Assembly: GCF_003610785.1 (NCBI RefSeq)
Contig: NZ_RAQQ01000005.1
Span: 124,001 to 188,000, forward strand
DNA length: 64,000 nt
Source of the DNA: Micromonospora globbae
Lineage (GTDB): Bacteria; Actinomycetota; Actinomycetes; Mycobacteriales; Micromonosporaceae
Reading direction: 5' to 3'
A model generated the notes under the pieces. It saw nothing but the letters and a program-made list of their open reading frames with translations, was not told the origin of the DNA and did not search any database. How positions within the stretch are numbered: the stretch's first letter is position 1; each line of letters begins with the position of its first letter. Made by a program: the position numbers and the translations under genes. Shown here piece by piece: positions 1 to 7,334 of the stretch.

Positions 1-1456
1 CTACCCGGTGCCGCACGCGCTGCTGGTCGACGTGGCCGAGACGATGGACCGGTACGGCCGGCTCCAGCTCGTCAACGACCCGGTGCACGGCCTGGTGTTG
101 CGGGCACTGGACCGGGTGGTGCTGGTCGAGGTCGCCAAGAGCAAGAAGCTCGCCGGCATGCTCGGCGCGAAGATCGACGACGACACGATCGCCGTGCACC
201 CGTCCGAGCGGGGGCGGCTCAAGCAGGCGCTGCTGAAGCTCGGCTGGCCGGCCGAGGACCTGGCCGGGTACGTGGACGGCGAGGCACACCCCATCGAGCT
301 GGCCGAGGCCGGCAAGGACGGCCGGAAGCCGTGGACGCTGCGGTCGTACCAGCGGGAGGCCGTCGAGGCGTTCTGGGCCGGCGGCTCCGGCGTGGTGGTG
401 CTGCCCTGCGGCGCCGGCAAGACGCTGGTCGGCGCGGCGGCGATGGCCGAGGCGAAGGCCACCACCCTGATCCTCGTGACGAACACGGTGGCGGGCCGGC
501 AGTGGAAGCGCGAGCTGGTCGCCCGCACCTCCCTCACGGAGGACGAGATCGGCGAGTACTCGGGCGAGCGCAAGGAGATCCGCCCGGTCACCATCGCCAC
601 GTACCAGGTGCTGACGTCGCGGCGCGGCGGCGCGTTCACCCACCTCGACCTGTTCGGGGCCCGCGACTGGGGCCTGGTCATCTACGACGAGGTGCACCTG
701 CTGCCCGCGCCGATCTTCCGGTTCACCGCGGACCTCCAGGCCCGCCGCCGGCTCGGCCTCACCGCCACGCTGGTCCGGGAGGACGGCCGCGAGGGCGACG
801 TGTTCAGCCTGATCGGCCCGAAGCGGTACGACGCGCCGTGGAAGGACATCGAGGCGCAGGGCTGGATCGCGCCGGCCGAGTGCACCGAGGTACGCGTGAC
901 GCTGACCGACGCGGAGCGCATGGCGTACGCGACGGCGGAGGCCGAGGAGCGCTACCGGATGGCGTCGACCGCCCGGACGAAGCTGCCCGTGGTCAAGGCG
1001 CTGGTCGACCGGCACCCGGACGAGCAGGTGCTGGTAATCGGCGGGTACATCGACCAGCTGCACCAGCTCGGCGAGTACCTGGACGCGCCCATCGTGCAGG
1101 GCTCCACGACGAACAAGGAGCGGGAGCGGCTGTTCGACGCGTTCCGCTCCGGTGAGGTGCGCACGCTGGTCATCTCGAAGGTCGGCAACTTCTCCATCGA
1201 CCTGCCCGAGGCGGCCGTGGCCATCCAGGTGTCGGGCACGTTCGGGTCGCGCCAGGAGGAGGCGCAGCGGCTCGGGCGGGTGCTGCGCCCGAAGGCGGAC
1301 GGCCGGCAGGCGCACTTCTACACGGTGGTGTCGCGGGACACGATCGACACCGAGTACGCGGCGCACCGGCAACGCTTCCTGGCCGAGCAGGGGTACGCGT
1401 ACACGATCGTCGACGCCGACGACGTCCTCGGCCCGACGCTGCCGTCGTTCGACTGA
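1..1456 (+). CDS. XPB/UvsW-type DNA repair helicase (5' truncated by window edge)
   Basis: This is a superfamily 2 DNA helicase of the bacterial XPB type, which unwinds DNA in repair or transcription-linked processes. The open frame runs to the left edge without a convincing start. The first visible residues (YPVPHALLVDVAET) are internal in the family, which is usually about 550 residues, so roughly 70 N-terminal residues lie outside. Walker A (LPCGAGKT) is near base 400, followed by the DEVH box (IYDEVHLLPAP). The XPB-specific RED motif (TLVREDGRE) follows the TAT segment, and motif VI (EEAQRLGRVLRP) closes the second RecA domain. The gene ends SFD-stop. Two short regions at about 3.98-4.08 and 4.90-4.93 kb are clearly related to its 3' half (see findings). 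Family assignment is firm; the exact repair role is not shown by sequence. Confidence 0.93.
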   Translation, partial: YPVPHALLVDVAETMDRYGRLQLVNDPVHGLVLRALDRVVLVEVAKSKKLAGMLGAKIDDDTIAVHPSERGRLKQALLKLGWPAEDLAGYVDGEAHPIELAEAGKDGRKPWTLRSYQREAVEAFWAGGSGVVVLPCGAGKTLVGAAAMAEAKATTLILVTNTVAGRQWKRELVARTSLTEDEIGEYSGERKEIRPVTIATYQVLTSRRGGAFTHLDLFGARDWGLVIYDEVHLLPAPIFRFTADLQARRRLGLTATLVREDGREGDVFSLIGPKRYDAPWKDIEAQGWIAPAECTEVRVTLTDAERMAYATAEAEERYRMASTARTKLPVVKALVDRHPDEQVLVIGGYIDQLHQLGEYLDAPIVQGSTTNKERERLFDAFRSGEVRTLVISKVGNFSIDLPEAAVAIQVSGTFGSRQEEAQRLGRVLRPKADGRQAHFYTVVSRDTIDTEYAAHRQRFLAEQGYAYTIVDADDVLGPTLPSFD

Positions 1457-1616
1457 GGCGGCGAGCCCTCAGTTCGCGCCGTCCTCGGTTCACGCCGCCC
1501 TCGGTGAGCGGTTGCTCCGGGTGTTCGCTTCAGAGCTGATGTCGTCAGCGATTCAACCGGCCGCCGGCTGATCAGATATCCCGAGCTTCCGCTGGACGCG
1601 CTGAGCGCGACGCGGG

Positions 1617-1844
1617 TCAGCGCCGGGTGGACTCAGCGACGAACACGCCTCGACCCGGGCGGCCGACCAGCACGCCCTGCCCTCGCAGCTTCGCCACTGC
1701 ACGGTGGATAGTCGACACCGATACGTCGTAGTGGTCGGACAGCTCCTGAGTGGACGGGATCTGTGACCCGGGCTGGAACTCGCCCACCTCGATCCGCCTC
1801 AGCAGATCCTTGATCAACTCGTCCATGGTCGGCGGAATCGGCAC
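1617..1844 (-). CDS. Short GntR-family winged-helix regulator, DNA-binding domain only
   Basis: A 75-residue transcription factor made almost entirely of a GntR winged helix: MDELIKDLLRRIEVGEF, then the turn PSTQELSDHYDVSVSTIHRA and the wing GVLVGRPGRGVFV. It has no effector-binding domain, unlike the FadR, HutC or YtrA types. I chose the GTG start because AAGGGG lies 8 bases upstream; an ATG six codons inside is the alternative. It is divergent from the DivIVA-domain gene, across a 358-base spacer with direct repeats, so auto- or cross-regulation there is likely (inference). Such small GntR proteins occur near actinobacterial integrative elements, but no integrase or attachment site is seen here. 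Confidence 0.85.
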   Translation of the reverse strand: MPIPPTMDELIKDLLRRIEVGEFQPGSQIPSTQELSDHYDVSVSTIHRAVAKLRGQGVLVGRPGRGVFVAESTRR

Positions 1845-1889
1845 GTGAGGGCCCCTTGCAGTCGGTTGGCCCTCCCAGTATCGAGCACT

Positions 1890-1981
1890 AGGTGAGAGAG
1901 CAGCAATAACTGGAATAGGGGCGGTAGGCACAGCGCGAGCCAGATTCGATAGGTAAGAGAGCGTTGACAGAGGTGAGAGGT
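1890..1981. repeat. Direct repeats AGGTRAGAGAGC in the GntR/DivIVA spacer
   Basis: AGGTGAGAGAGC (1890-1901) and AGGTAAGAGAGC (1951-1962) differ by one base. A weaker copy, AGGTGAGAGG, lies at 1971-1980. The first two are 61 bases apart and the last two 20, about two helical turns. They flank or overlap the candidate promoter at 1964 and are reasonable operator candidates for the adjacent GntR protein. This is inference from position and repetition only. Confidence 0.45.
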
Positions 1982-1992
1982 ATCGGTAGCGT
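1964..1992 (+). promoter_or_regulatory. Candidate sigma70-type promoter for the DivIVA-domain gene
   Basis: TTGACA (1964-1969) is followed after 17 bases by TAGCGT (1987-1992), a good match to the actinobacterial housekeeping consensus. It lies about 210 bases upstream of the GTG of the DivIVA-domain gene, so a long leader is implied. The rest of the 1845-2202 spacer shows only the direct repeats noted separately. Confidence 0.5.
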
Positions 1993-2202
1993 CGCTCTCG
2001 GTGATGCGGTGCCGCTGCGGTCGGTTGGCGCCTCTCGTACCGGTCTCGCATCGCCGCCGAGACCTCAACCCTCCGCGCTCCCCCGGCGCGGCCCTGCCGC
2101 CGCACCATCACACCGTCGCGGCAGGGCGGAGCGGCCTCCGCCGGCCACCACCGGCGGAGGCCGCTCCCACCACATGACGTGTAGGACGAAGGGCGGTCAC
2201 CC

Positions 2203-2481
2203 GTGCGCAACCTGATCCGTCGGCTGGCGGGCCGGCGCCAGGAACCACGCTTCACAAGCGTCCCGGCACCTCTGCGGCCCTGGCACATCCGTGAGCGGCA
2301 CTTCAACGTCCGGCGGCGCGGCCTCGATCCGGTCGAGATCCGCGCCTTCCTGCACCAGGTGGCCGACGAACTCACCGTCGCGCAGACCGCACTGGCCGCC
2401 GTGCAGGAGGAGAACGTACGCATCAAGAACGCCCTGCGCGCCTGGCAGAGCGCCCAGTCGGCGAACCGCCGCTACCGATGA
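2203..2481 (+). CDS. DivIVA-domain protein, small
   Basis: A 92-residue protein with the DivIVA N-terminal signature (HFNVRRRGLDPVEIRAFLHQVADEL, about residues 31-55) and a predicted coiled coil (TVAQTALAAVQEENVRIKNAL). Family members bind curved membrane and scaffold polar growth or septation, but this one is much shorter than DivIVA/Wag31 and lacks the long C-terminal coil. The start is a GTG preceded by GAAGGG about 9 bases upstream. Its TGA overlaps the ATG of the next gene (ATGA), so the two are cotranscribed and probably translationally coupled. A role as an accessory coiled-coil partner is inference. Confidence 0.8.
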   Translation: MRNLIRRLAGRRQEPRFTSVPAPLRPWHIRERHFNVRRRGLDPVEIRAFLHQVADELTVAQTALAAVQEENVRIKNALRAWQSAQSANRRYR

Positions 2482-2744
2482 GCGACCGTTGGGTGATCCA
2501 CGTGCCGGTCGCCGCGCCCGACCTGGTTCGCGCGCGGATCTTCGCCCGGACCGCCGCGCGGGTGCTGGCCCGGCTCAGCGTACGGGTCGAGCCGGGCGGG
2601 GTCACCGTGTCGGCCGAGGACCAGCAGGGCGTACGCCACTGGGTCTTCTGCGACCGCCCACTGCCCGGCGGCGCGCGGTGTGCCCTGCCGGTCGACCACA
2701 CCGCGCCCTGCTCGCGGCGCGCGCCCTGGCGCGACCGGGCCTGA
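2478..2744 (+). CDS. Conserved hypothetical protein, 88 aa
   Basis: I do not recognise a family. The protein is soluble and Arg-rich. Its C-terminal half has three cysteines (FCDRPLP, RCALPVDH, PCSRR) and a histidine, which could bind a metal or simply be structural. It starts four bases inside the DivIVA-domain gene and ends just before a strong hairpin, so the pair forms a two-gene operon opposite the GntR regulator. Codon use (G/C in third positions) and the coupled start support a real gene. Confidence 0.65.
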   Translation: MSDRWVIHVPVAAPDLVRARIFARTAARVLARLSVRVEPGGVTVSAEDQQGVRHWVFCDRPLPGGARCALPVDHTAPCSRRAPWRDRA

Positions 2745-2785
2745 GTGGGTCCACGACGGCGGTACCGACCGGCGGGCACAAGGAA

Positions 2786-2822
2786 GGGGTTGACGGCCGC
2801 CGTGCCGCGGCCCGTCAACCCC
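2786..2822. terminator. Bidirectional hairpin between convergent genes
   Basis: GGGGTTGACGG (2786-2796) pairs with CCGTCAACCCC (2812-2822). The stem extends inward by CCGC/GCGG with a one-base bulge. It lies between the end of the small hypothetical gene and the end of the convergent metalloprotease gene. No clear T-run follows, which is usual for actinomycete terminators. Confidence 0.7.
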
Positions 2823-2833
2823 GCGATCCTTGG

Positions 2834-3796
2834 TCAGCTCTTGCCGCCGCCGGCCCGGAAGGCGACCCAGGCGTCGCTCATCCGGTCCGCCTGGCCCGGC
2901 GTGAACATGTTCATGCACGAGTCCTGCGTGTAGTCCATGAAGTTGTGGATCGGGTCCAGCCCGGGCGCGGTGCAGGTGTCCGCCCCCACCGGGCAGTCGA
3001 ACTGCGGGTGCGCCTCGCGCGGCGTGTCCGCGACGAAGTCACCGGACGCGGAGCACCCGTGCGCGAAGGTGTGCTCCAGCATCAGCCAGTGCCCGACCTC
3101 GTGGGTGAGGGTGTCACCCAGGGAGTACTTGCCGGCCGTGCCGCCCGGCATCGACTCGTCGAGCATCACCACGCCGTCGATGTAGTCGCGGCCGTTGTTG
3201 TAGCCCTTCGGGAAGTACGCCCAGCCGAGCAGCCCGCCGCCGATGTTCGCCGCGTACACGTTCAGGGTGCGGGCGTCGCCGGTGTACAGCGCCTTCTTCA
3301 TGTCCCGCTCGTTCTTGCCCGGCACGACCGTGTACCAGTCGCTGTTCACCGTCCACGTGGTGTCGACCAGCTCGAAGCGGAACGGCGTGTCGGAGGCGTC
3401 CGGCGCGGTACGGCCGGCAAACGAGTCGTTCAGCACCTCCATCTGGTCCGCGATCATCGTCTTCCACCGGGCCGTCTCGGCCGCGGTGAGCGGGTGGTCG
3501 GAGATCATGTGGAAGACCGTGGGCACGGTGACGCTGCCGTTGGGCAGGCGCGGCGAGTCCTTGATGACCCCGTACGCGTTCGCCTCGTTCTTGGAGTACA
3601 GCTCCGGCTCCTGCGCGGTGGCGCCCTCGGCGACGCGGGCCGCGCTGTGCGCGTCGGCGCCCGGCTCACACGCCGCGACGCCCGGGGAGACGGGCGCGGG
3701 GGCCGCGGCCACCGCACCGTAGGCGCCACCGGACGCCAGGAACGTCGCGGCGGAGGCGGTGAGGACCGCCAGTCGGAAGATCGGTCTCCTGTGCAT
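2834..3796 (-). CDS. Secreted zinc metalloprotease, pappalysin-like (M43)
   Basis: A 320-residue secreted metallopeptidase. The N-terminus is a signal peptide (MHRRPIFRL, hydrophobic stretch, then AYGAVAAAPAP). The catalytic zinc site HEVGHWLMLEH matches HExxHxxxxxH, and NFMDYTQDSCMNMF provides the metzincin Met-turn typical of M43 pappalysin/cytophagalysin enzymes. Four or more cysteines after the zinc motif suggest disulfides in the exported protein. The ATG was chosen because GAAAGG lies about 7 bases upstream; a longer frame from base 3850 lacks such a site and would bury the signal peptide. A weak promoter match lies upstream (TTGTCG, 18 bases, CATACC, reading leftward from about 3908). 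The substrate is unknown. Confidence 0.9.
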   Translation of the reverse strand: MHRRPIFRLAVLTASAATFLASGGAYGAVAAAPAPVSPGVAACEPGADAHSAARVAEGATAQEPELYSKNEANAYGVIKDSPRLPNGSVTVPTVFHMISDHPLTAAETARWKTMIADQMEVLNDSFAGRTAPDASDTPFRFELVDTTWTVNSDWYTVVPGKNERDMKKALYTGDARTLNVYAANIGGGLLGWAYFPKGYNNGRDYIDGVVMLDESMPGGTAGKYSLGDTLTHEVGHWLMLEHTFAHGCSASGDFVADTPREAHPQFDCPVGADTCTAPGLDPIHNFMDYTQDSCMNMFTPGQADRMSDAWVAFRAGGGKS

Positions 3797-3980
3797 CGGT
3801 GCACCTTTCAGGGAATGGAGAGCGGTGCGGAATCGACGCGGGGTTGCCATGACCAGATGTCGATGGCGTCGTCTTCCCGGTATGAGAACACGTCCGGCGG
3901 CACGACAACAGGCCCCCTGAGCAGGGCTCTTGCCGGTGTAACAGCATGCGGCGCGGGAGCGCTACTACAGAGGCGCTCGG

Positions 3981-4078
3981 GACGATCAGGTGCGTCATCA
4001 GCGCGTACATCGACCAACTGCACCGGCTCCGCGAGTGCCTGGCCGCCCGCACCGTGCAGGGTTCCACCACGAAGAAGC
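3981..4078 (+). pseudogene. Decayed internal fragment of an XPB-type helicase gene
   Basis: This stretch aligns with bases 1019-1117 of the helicase gene at the left edge. By hand, about 82 of 97 aligned bases are identical with one 2-base gap. It still encodes YIDQLH and VQGSTT in one frame, matching the intact protein. Upstream matches (AGGCGCT, GGAGCGCTAC) look compressed, as if internal deletions had occurred. There is no start, no ATPase core and no motif VI. The remainder of the 3797-4197 spacer has no gene I can support. Confidence 0.7.
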
Positions 4079-4175
4079 CAGCGGGGCAATCCACCCCGGC
4101 AGATCGTCTCGCGTTGCCGTAAGAGCTGACGCCGGAACACCAGGCAGTTAAGTCTAGGGGGCTCTACTTATCGAA

Positions 4176-4191
4176 TCTAGTAGACTAGACT
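4176..4191 (+). promoter_or_regulatory. hicA leaderless promoter with overlapping inverted repeat
   Basis: TCTAG-TAGA-CTAGA (4176-4189) is a 5-bp inverted repeat overlapping TAGACT (4186-4191). That box stands six bases before the GTG of hicA, the spacing of a leaderless transcript. HicB-type antitoxins usually repress their own promoter through such a site, so this is the likely operator (inference). Confidence 0.5.
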
Positions 4192-4197
4192 ACGGGC

Positions 4198-4389
4198 GTG
4201 AAGCGGGTCGATCTGATCAACAAGATCAACAAGGCTGCTGCCGATGCTGGCGTGACCTTTGAGAAGGTGCGCGAGGGCGGCAGCCACACGATCTACAGAT
4301 TCGGCTCGCAGAACGTGGTCATCCCTCGACACAAGGAGATCAACGAACTGACGGCGCGGGGTATCCTGCGCAGCCTGGGCTTGAGGTAA
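4198..4389 (+). CDS. hicA: HicA toxin (mRNA interferase)
   Basis: A 63-residue HicA-family toxin, which cleaves mRNA or tmRNA when not bound by HicB. The fold is the dsRBD-like YcfA type, and the catalytic histidine lies in GGSHTIYRF (about residues 27-35). PRHKEINELTARGILRSLGL is the family C-terminal helix. The GTG has no good ribosome site but is six bases from a TAGACT box, so a leaderless start fits. The HicB gene follows after 12 bases. Base composition is lower in GC than its neighbours (for example AACAAGATCAACAAGG), consistent with acquisition by transfer. Confidence 0.93.
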   Translation: MKRVDLINKINKAAADAGVTFEKVREGGSHTIYRFGSQNVVIPRHKEINELTARGILRSLGLR

Positions 4390-4401
4390 GGGGGGTCGTT
4401 G

Positions 4402-4842
4402 ATGAAGTACACCGCGCGGTGCGTCCGATCGGGCGCGTGGTGGGCGATCAGCGTGCCGGAGATCAAGGGCGTCTTCTCTCAGGCTCGCCGTCTTGACCAG
4501 GTTGAGGGGATGGCACGTGAAGCCATCGCCCTCATGCTCGATGTCGACCCGCAGAGCTTCGACGTTGAGGTGCAGCCCGACCTGCCGCAAGAGGTGACCC
4601 GCGCTCGCAAGGCCCGCAGCGCCCTCCGCAAGGCCGAGGAAACCGCCGAAGAGGCGACGGTCACCGCAGCACGCGCGCTACTCGCCAAGGGCTACACGGT
4701 CCGCGACGCCGGCGCGCTTCTCGGCATCTCTCCGCAGCGCGTGTCACAGCTGGTGCCGCGGAAGGCTGCCGGGCATGCCGGGAAGCTGAGCAAGGGCGGG
4801 AGAGCCGCGCTGAAACAGGAACAGGAGACGGCCGCCGCTTGA
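4402..4842 (+). CDS. hicB: HicB antitoxin with C-terminal helix-turn-helix
   Basis: A 146-residue antitoxin paired with the upstream HicA. The N-terminal HicB partial RNase-H fold (MKYTARCVRSGAWWAISVPE, VEGMAREAIALMLDVD) would cap the toxin. An alanine/glutamate-rich helix (RARKARSALRKAEETAEEA) leads to a helix-turn-helix (GYTVRDAGALLGISPQRVSQLV) that would bind the operator upstream of hicA. I chose the ATG 8 bases after GGGGGG rather than the TTG one codon earlier. The toxin-first order and the DNA-binding tail are typical of the family. Sequence resembling the 3' end of the XPB gene begins shortly after the stop codon. Confidence 0.92.
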   Translation: MKYTARCVRSGAWWAISVPEIKGVFSQARRLDQVEGMAREAIALMLDVDPQSFDVEVQPDLPQEVTRARKARSALRKAEETAEEATVTAARALLAKGYTVRDAGALLGISPQRVSQLVPRKAAGHAGKLSKGGRAALKQEQETAAA

Positions 4843-4901
4843 TGCGACCCCTGCGGCGCAGATTCCTGTTCGCCGACCTGGCGTTCTCCCGACAGGCCCG
4901 T

Positions 4902-4930
4902 GTCCTCCTGACGTGCCGTCTTTCGACTGG
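4902..4930 (+). pseudogene. Remnant of the 3' end of an XPB-type helicase gene
   Basis: This segment matches bases 1424-1456 of the intact helicase gene, which encode VLGPTLPSFD-stop. GTCCTC, then TGACG, TGCCGTC and TTCGACTG recur in the same order, with two small gaps; about 26 of 28 aligned bases agree. Just upstream, TTCCTG at 4863 corresponds to the helicase RFL codons. Together with the fragment at 3981-4078 it brackets the hicAB genes. Confidence 0.55.
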
Positions 4931-4989
4931 CTGGACCGTCGATGGAGCGCCGGGAGCATCGTGTCGTACCCGGCTGGGAGCCTGGGGCC

Positions 4990-5148
4990 ATGGCGACGTC
5001 GAAGCAGCCGGTGACCGTGCCGGCCCAGGCGAGTGTCGACGAGTTCCTCGCGGCCGTCCCCGACGACCGTCGGCGGGCCGCGCTACGCGAACTCATCGAC
5101 CGCACGGTGCGGGTGCACAAGGGCGTCGACCGGGCCGGCGAGCGGTAG
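4990..5148 (+). CDS. Short DUF1801-like protein fragment
   Basis: A 52-residue frame, MATSKQPVTVPAQASVDEFLAAVPDDRRRAAL and on, that resembles the N-terminus of DUF1801/YdhG-like proteins (VEEFLAAVPDERRR). The normal protein is around 130-150 residues, so this is a truncated or decayed copy. It stops at VRVHKGVDRAGER, four bases from the end of the convergent patatin gene. An ATG 16 codons upstream is the alternative start; I prefer the internal ATG with GGAG upstream. Expression and function are uncertain. Confidence 0.4.
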   Translation: MATSKQPVTVPAQASVDEFLAAVPDDRRRAALRELIDRTVRVHKGVDRAGER

Positions 5149-5151
5149 CCG

Positions 5152-5997
5152 TCAGCCCCACAGGGCGGCGACCGCGTCCGCGTGCGCCCTGCCGACCGCC
5201 CGGCCCGCCTCGGCGGACGGCGCCCGGGTCGCGGGCGACAGCGCGTTGGCGCCGAACGCGTCCACGGACGCCTGGTCGGCGCTGACCACGTGGACCCTGG
5301 CCGGCGCGAGCGCGGCGATCTCGTCGTCGAGGCTGCCCCACGGCTGCGGCGTGCCCTCCAGGACGGGCTGGATGACGAGCACCCGTTCGGCGCCCGCGGC
5401 CAGGTCGGCGTTCGTCATGGACCGCACCCCGCCGTCGACGTAACGGCGGTCACCGATCGCGACGGGCGGCCAGATGCCGGGCACCGCGCAGCTCGCGGCC
5501 ACCGCGTCGCGCAGGCTCACGCCGGACCGGCGGGTGAAGATCGCGACCTCGCCGGTCTCCGCGTCGACGGCCGGCAGGCGTACGTCCCGTCCCGGCCACT
5601 CCTTCACCGGGAGCCGGGCGTCGATCGCGCCGAGCCGTACGGCCGGCTCCACGGTCTTCGCGGCCAACGCGAGCGCGCCCAGCCGACGGCGCGCCTCCTG
5701 CGGGTCGGACACGCCGCCGAGCACCGCGCCGTACTCGGCGAACAGCTTCTCCGTGTCGACGTCGACCTCGATCTCGGCGGTCTCGGGGCGCAGCTGCGCC
5801 GCGTACAGCTCGTCCAGCGGGACGCCGCTGGTGATCTGCGCGGCCACGGCCGAGCCCGCGGAGGTGCCCACGACCAGGTCGGCGGCGATGACGCGCTCGG
5901 CGAGCGCGCGATCCGCGTCGGCGATTCCCCGCAGGACGCCCAGTTCCCAGGCGATGCCGGCCACCCCGCCGCCGGCCAGCACGAGTGCGCTGCTCAT
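5152..5997 (-). CDS. Patatin-like phospholipase
   Basis: A 281-residue patatin-family acyl hydrolase. The oxyanion loop GGGVAGIAWELGVL (about residues 9-22) is followed by the nucleophile elbow GTSAGSAVAAQ (serine near residue 46) and the second catalytic residue in YVDGGVRS. These three elements define the Ser-Asp dyad of bacterial patatins and the RssA/NTE-like group. No signal peptide is visible, so it acts in the cytoplasm or at the inner membrane face. The ATG is preceded by GGAAGG about 8 bases upstream. The lipid substrate cannot be told from sequence. Confidence 0.92.
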   Translation of the reverse strand: MSSALVLAGGGVAGIAWELGVLRGIADADRALAERVIAADLVVGTSAGSAVAAQITSGVPLDELYAAQLRPETAEIEVDVDTEKLFAEYGAVLGGVSDPQEARRRLGALALAAKTVEPAVRLGAIDARLPVKEWPGRDVRLPAVDAETGEVAIFTRRSGVSLRDAVAASCAVPGIWPPVAIGDRRYVDGGVRSMTNADLAAGAERVLVIQPVLEGTPQPWGSLDDEIAALAPARVHVVSADQASVDAFGANALSPATRAPSAEAGRAVGRAHADAVAALWG

Positions 5998-6111
5998 GCC
6001 GTCAGCCTTCCACCGTGACGAGCGTCCAGGAAGATCACGATCGTGTGACCTGCGCGTCGTGACCGCCCGTCCACCCCGTCCACACTGGCCCGCCCGTCGG
6101 GCCTGCCCGGC

Positions 6112-6867
6112 CTACAGCACCCGGGTGACCTGCTCGGCGGCGATCCGGGTGTCGAGCGTCGACCGGTCGAGGTTCGCGCACACCACCACGGACGCGCCGA
6201 CGGAGAGCGGGGCGAGCAGCCACTTCAGCGGCTGCTCGTGCTCGGCGGCGTCGACCAGCAGCCGGTCACCGGCGCGCAGGTCCCACATCTGGGCCATCTC
6301 CCGCGCGAGCCCGCCCCACTCGCCGTACGTGGTGCCGTCCGGGGTCGCCGCGTCGGACGAGCGGATGGCCGTGTAGTGGGGGACGGCATCGCCGTGCCGG
6401 AGCACCTCGGTGGACCAGTCCAACCAGCCCACCGGCACGCCGGCCAGCGGCCCGGGCTTCGTGCCGACGAGGTAGCGGTGCGTCCCGTCCGGCACGTCCT
6501 CCAGCCAGTCGTCGAGGCGTTCCGGGGTCACGAACACCGCGTCGTACGGCATGTCGCCACCCGGCTCCAGCACCGCCAGCCCGGCGGTGGCCCGCGGCCG
6601 GAACGACACCGCCAGGCCGAGCGACCAGGCGCCCAGCAGCACGGCGGCCGTACGCCAGTGTGGCGGCAACAGCACGGCGACCCGGTCGCCGGCGGCCAGC
6701 CGGCAGCCGTCCCGCAGCAGTCCGGCGCTGCGCGCCGCCCACTCACCGAGCTGGTGCGCGGTCAGGTCGACCCGCTCCCCGGTCGCGTCGTCGAGATAGG
6801 TGAACAGCGCGCGGTCGACCTCGCGCGGCGCGTGGGCCGCCACGGTCACGGGGGTGCTGGCGGTCAT
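6112..6867 (-). CDS. TIGR03089 family protein (AMP-ligase-like, incomplete domain)
   Basis: A 251-residue actinobacterial protein of the TIGR03089 group, which resembles only the N-terminal portion of acyl-CoA or amino-acid-activating AMP ligases. Segments such as LTYLDDATGERVDLTAHQL-type text, GDRVAVLLPPHWRTAAVLLGAWSLG and LKWLLAPLSVGASVVVC mirror the AMP-ligase substrate-entry region. The phosphate-binding loop and the C-terminal lysine domain are absent, so adenylation is unlikely without a partner. The ATG has GGGAGG about 9 bases upstream. Function is unknown; the family is widespread in actinomycetes. Confidence 0.85.
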   Translation of the reverse strand: MTASTPVTVAAHAPREVDRALFTYLDDATGERVDLTAHQLGEWAARSAGLLRDGCRLAAGDRVAVLLPPHWRTAAVLLGAWSLGLAVSFRPRATAGLAVLEPGGDMPYDAVFVTPERLDDWLEDVPDGTHRYLVGTKPGPLAGVPVGWLDWSTEVLRHGDAVPHYTAIRSSDAATPDGTTYGEWGGLAREMAQMWDLRAGDRLLVDAAEHEQPLKWLLAPLSVGASVVVCANLDRSTLDTRIAAEQVTRVL

Positions 6868-6928
6868 CGGGCGTTCCTCCCTGCCGGTCCGTCCCACCAT
6901 AGTCACCGGCGCGCCGGCCGGTGTGCAG

Positions 6929-7282
6929 TCACCGGGCGCGGCAGACGAGGTCCACGAGGAGCGCCAACCGCCGCTGCTGCTCCGCACGCCGGAGCCGCCC
7001 ACTGCGCATCAGCGTCACGAGGCCGTGCAGGCCGGCCCAGAAGGTCTCGGTGAACGTCTCCAGGTCGTCGTCGCCGGCGAACGGCCGCAGGGTCTCGGTC
7101 AGCTCGGCGAACCCCCGGGCCAGGTCGACCGGGGTCTCCTGACTGGCGAACCGCAGGTCGACGTTGAGGGTGAACATCGCGTCGTAGAGCGCGGGCCGCC
7201 GCTCGGCGAACGCCGAGTAGGCCGCCGCGACGCCGGCCACCGCCTGTCCCTCGTCGCTGACCCGCTCCGGACTGCCGACCAC
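6929..7282 (-). pseudogene. TetR-type regulator lacking its DNA-binding domain
   Basis: The 117 residues (AVAGVAAAYSAFAERRPALYDAMFTLN and on to LALLVDLVCRAR) match the ligand-binding C-terminal domain of TetR/AcrR regulators of the TetR_C_13/WHG kind. The usual 50-60 residue N-terminal helix-turn-helix is missing. Upstream on this strand is the end of a GNAT gene only 52 bases away, so there is no room for it. The frame may still be translated from a GTG, but it cannot bind DNA in the normal way. Truncation by deletion is the simplest reading. Confidence 0.6.
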
Positions 7283-7334
7283 GCCGCGGCCGGGAGTCCG
7301 TCGACTGTGGTCGCGCGGTCCGTCGCCGACGGCG

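Noticed and set aside
4006..4094. A short real gene encoding YIDQLHRLRE
   Set aside because: It has no start codon or ribosome site and matches an internal part of the XPB helicase, so it is treated as a remnant.
2291..4129. A 612-codon plus-strand frame across several genes
   Set aside because: It crosses the DivIVA-domain gene in another frame and the antisense of the metalloprotease; no homology.
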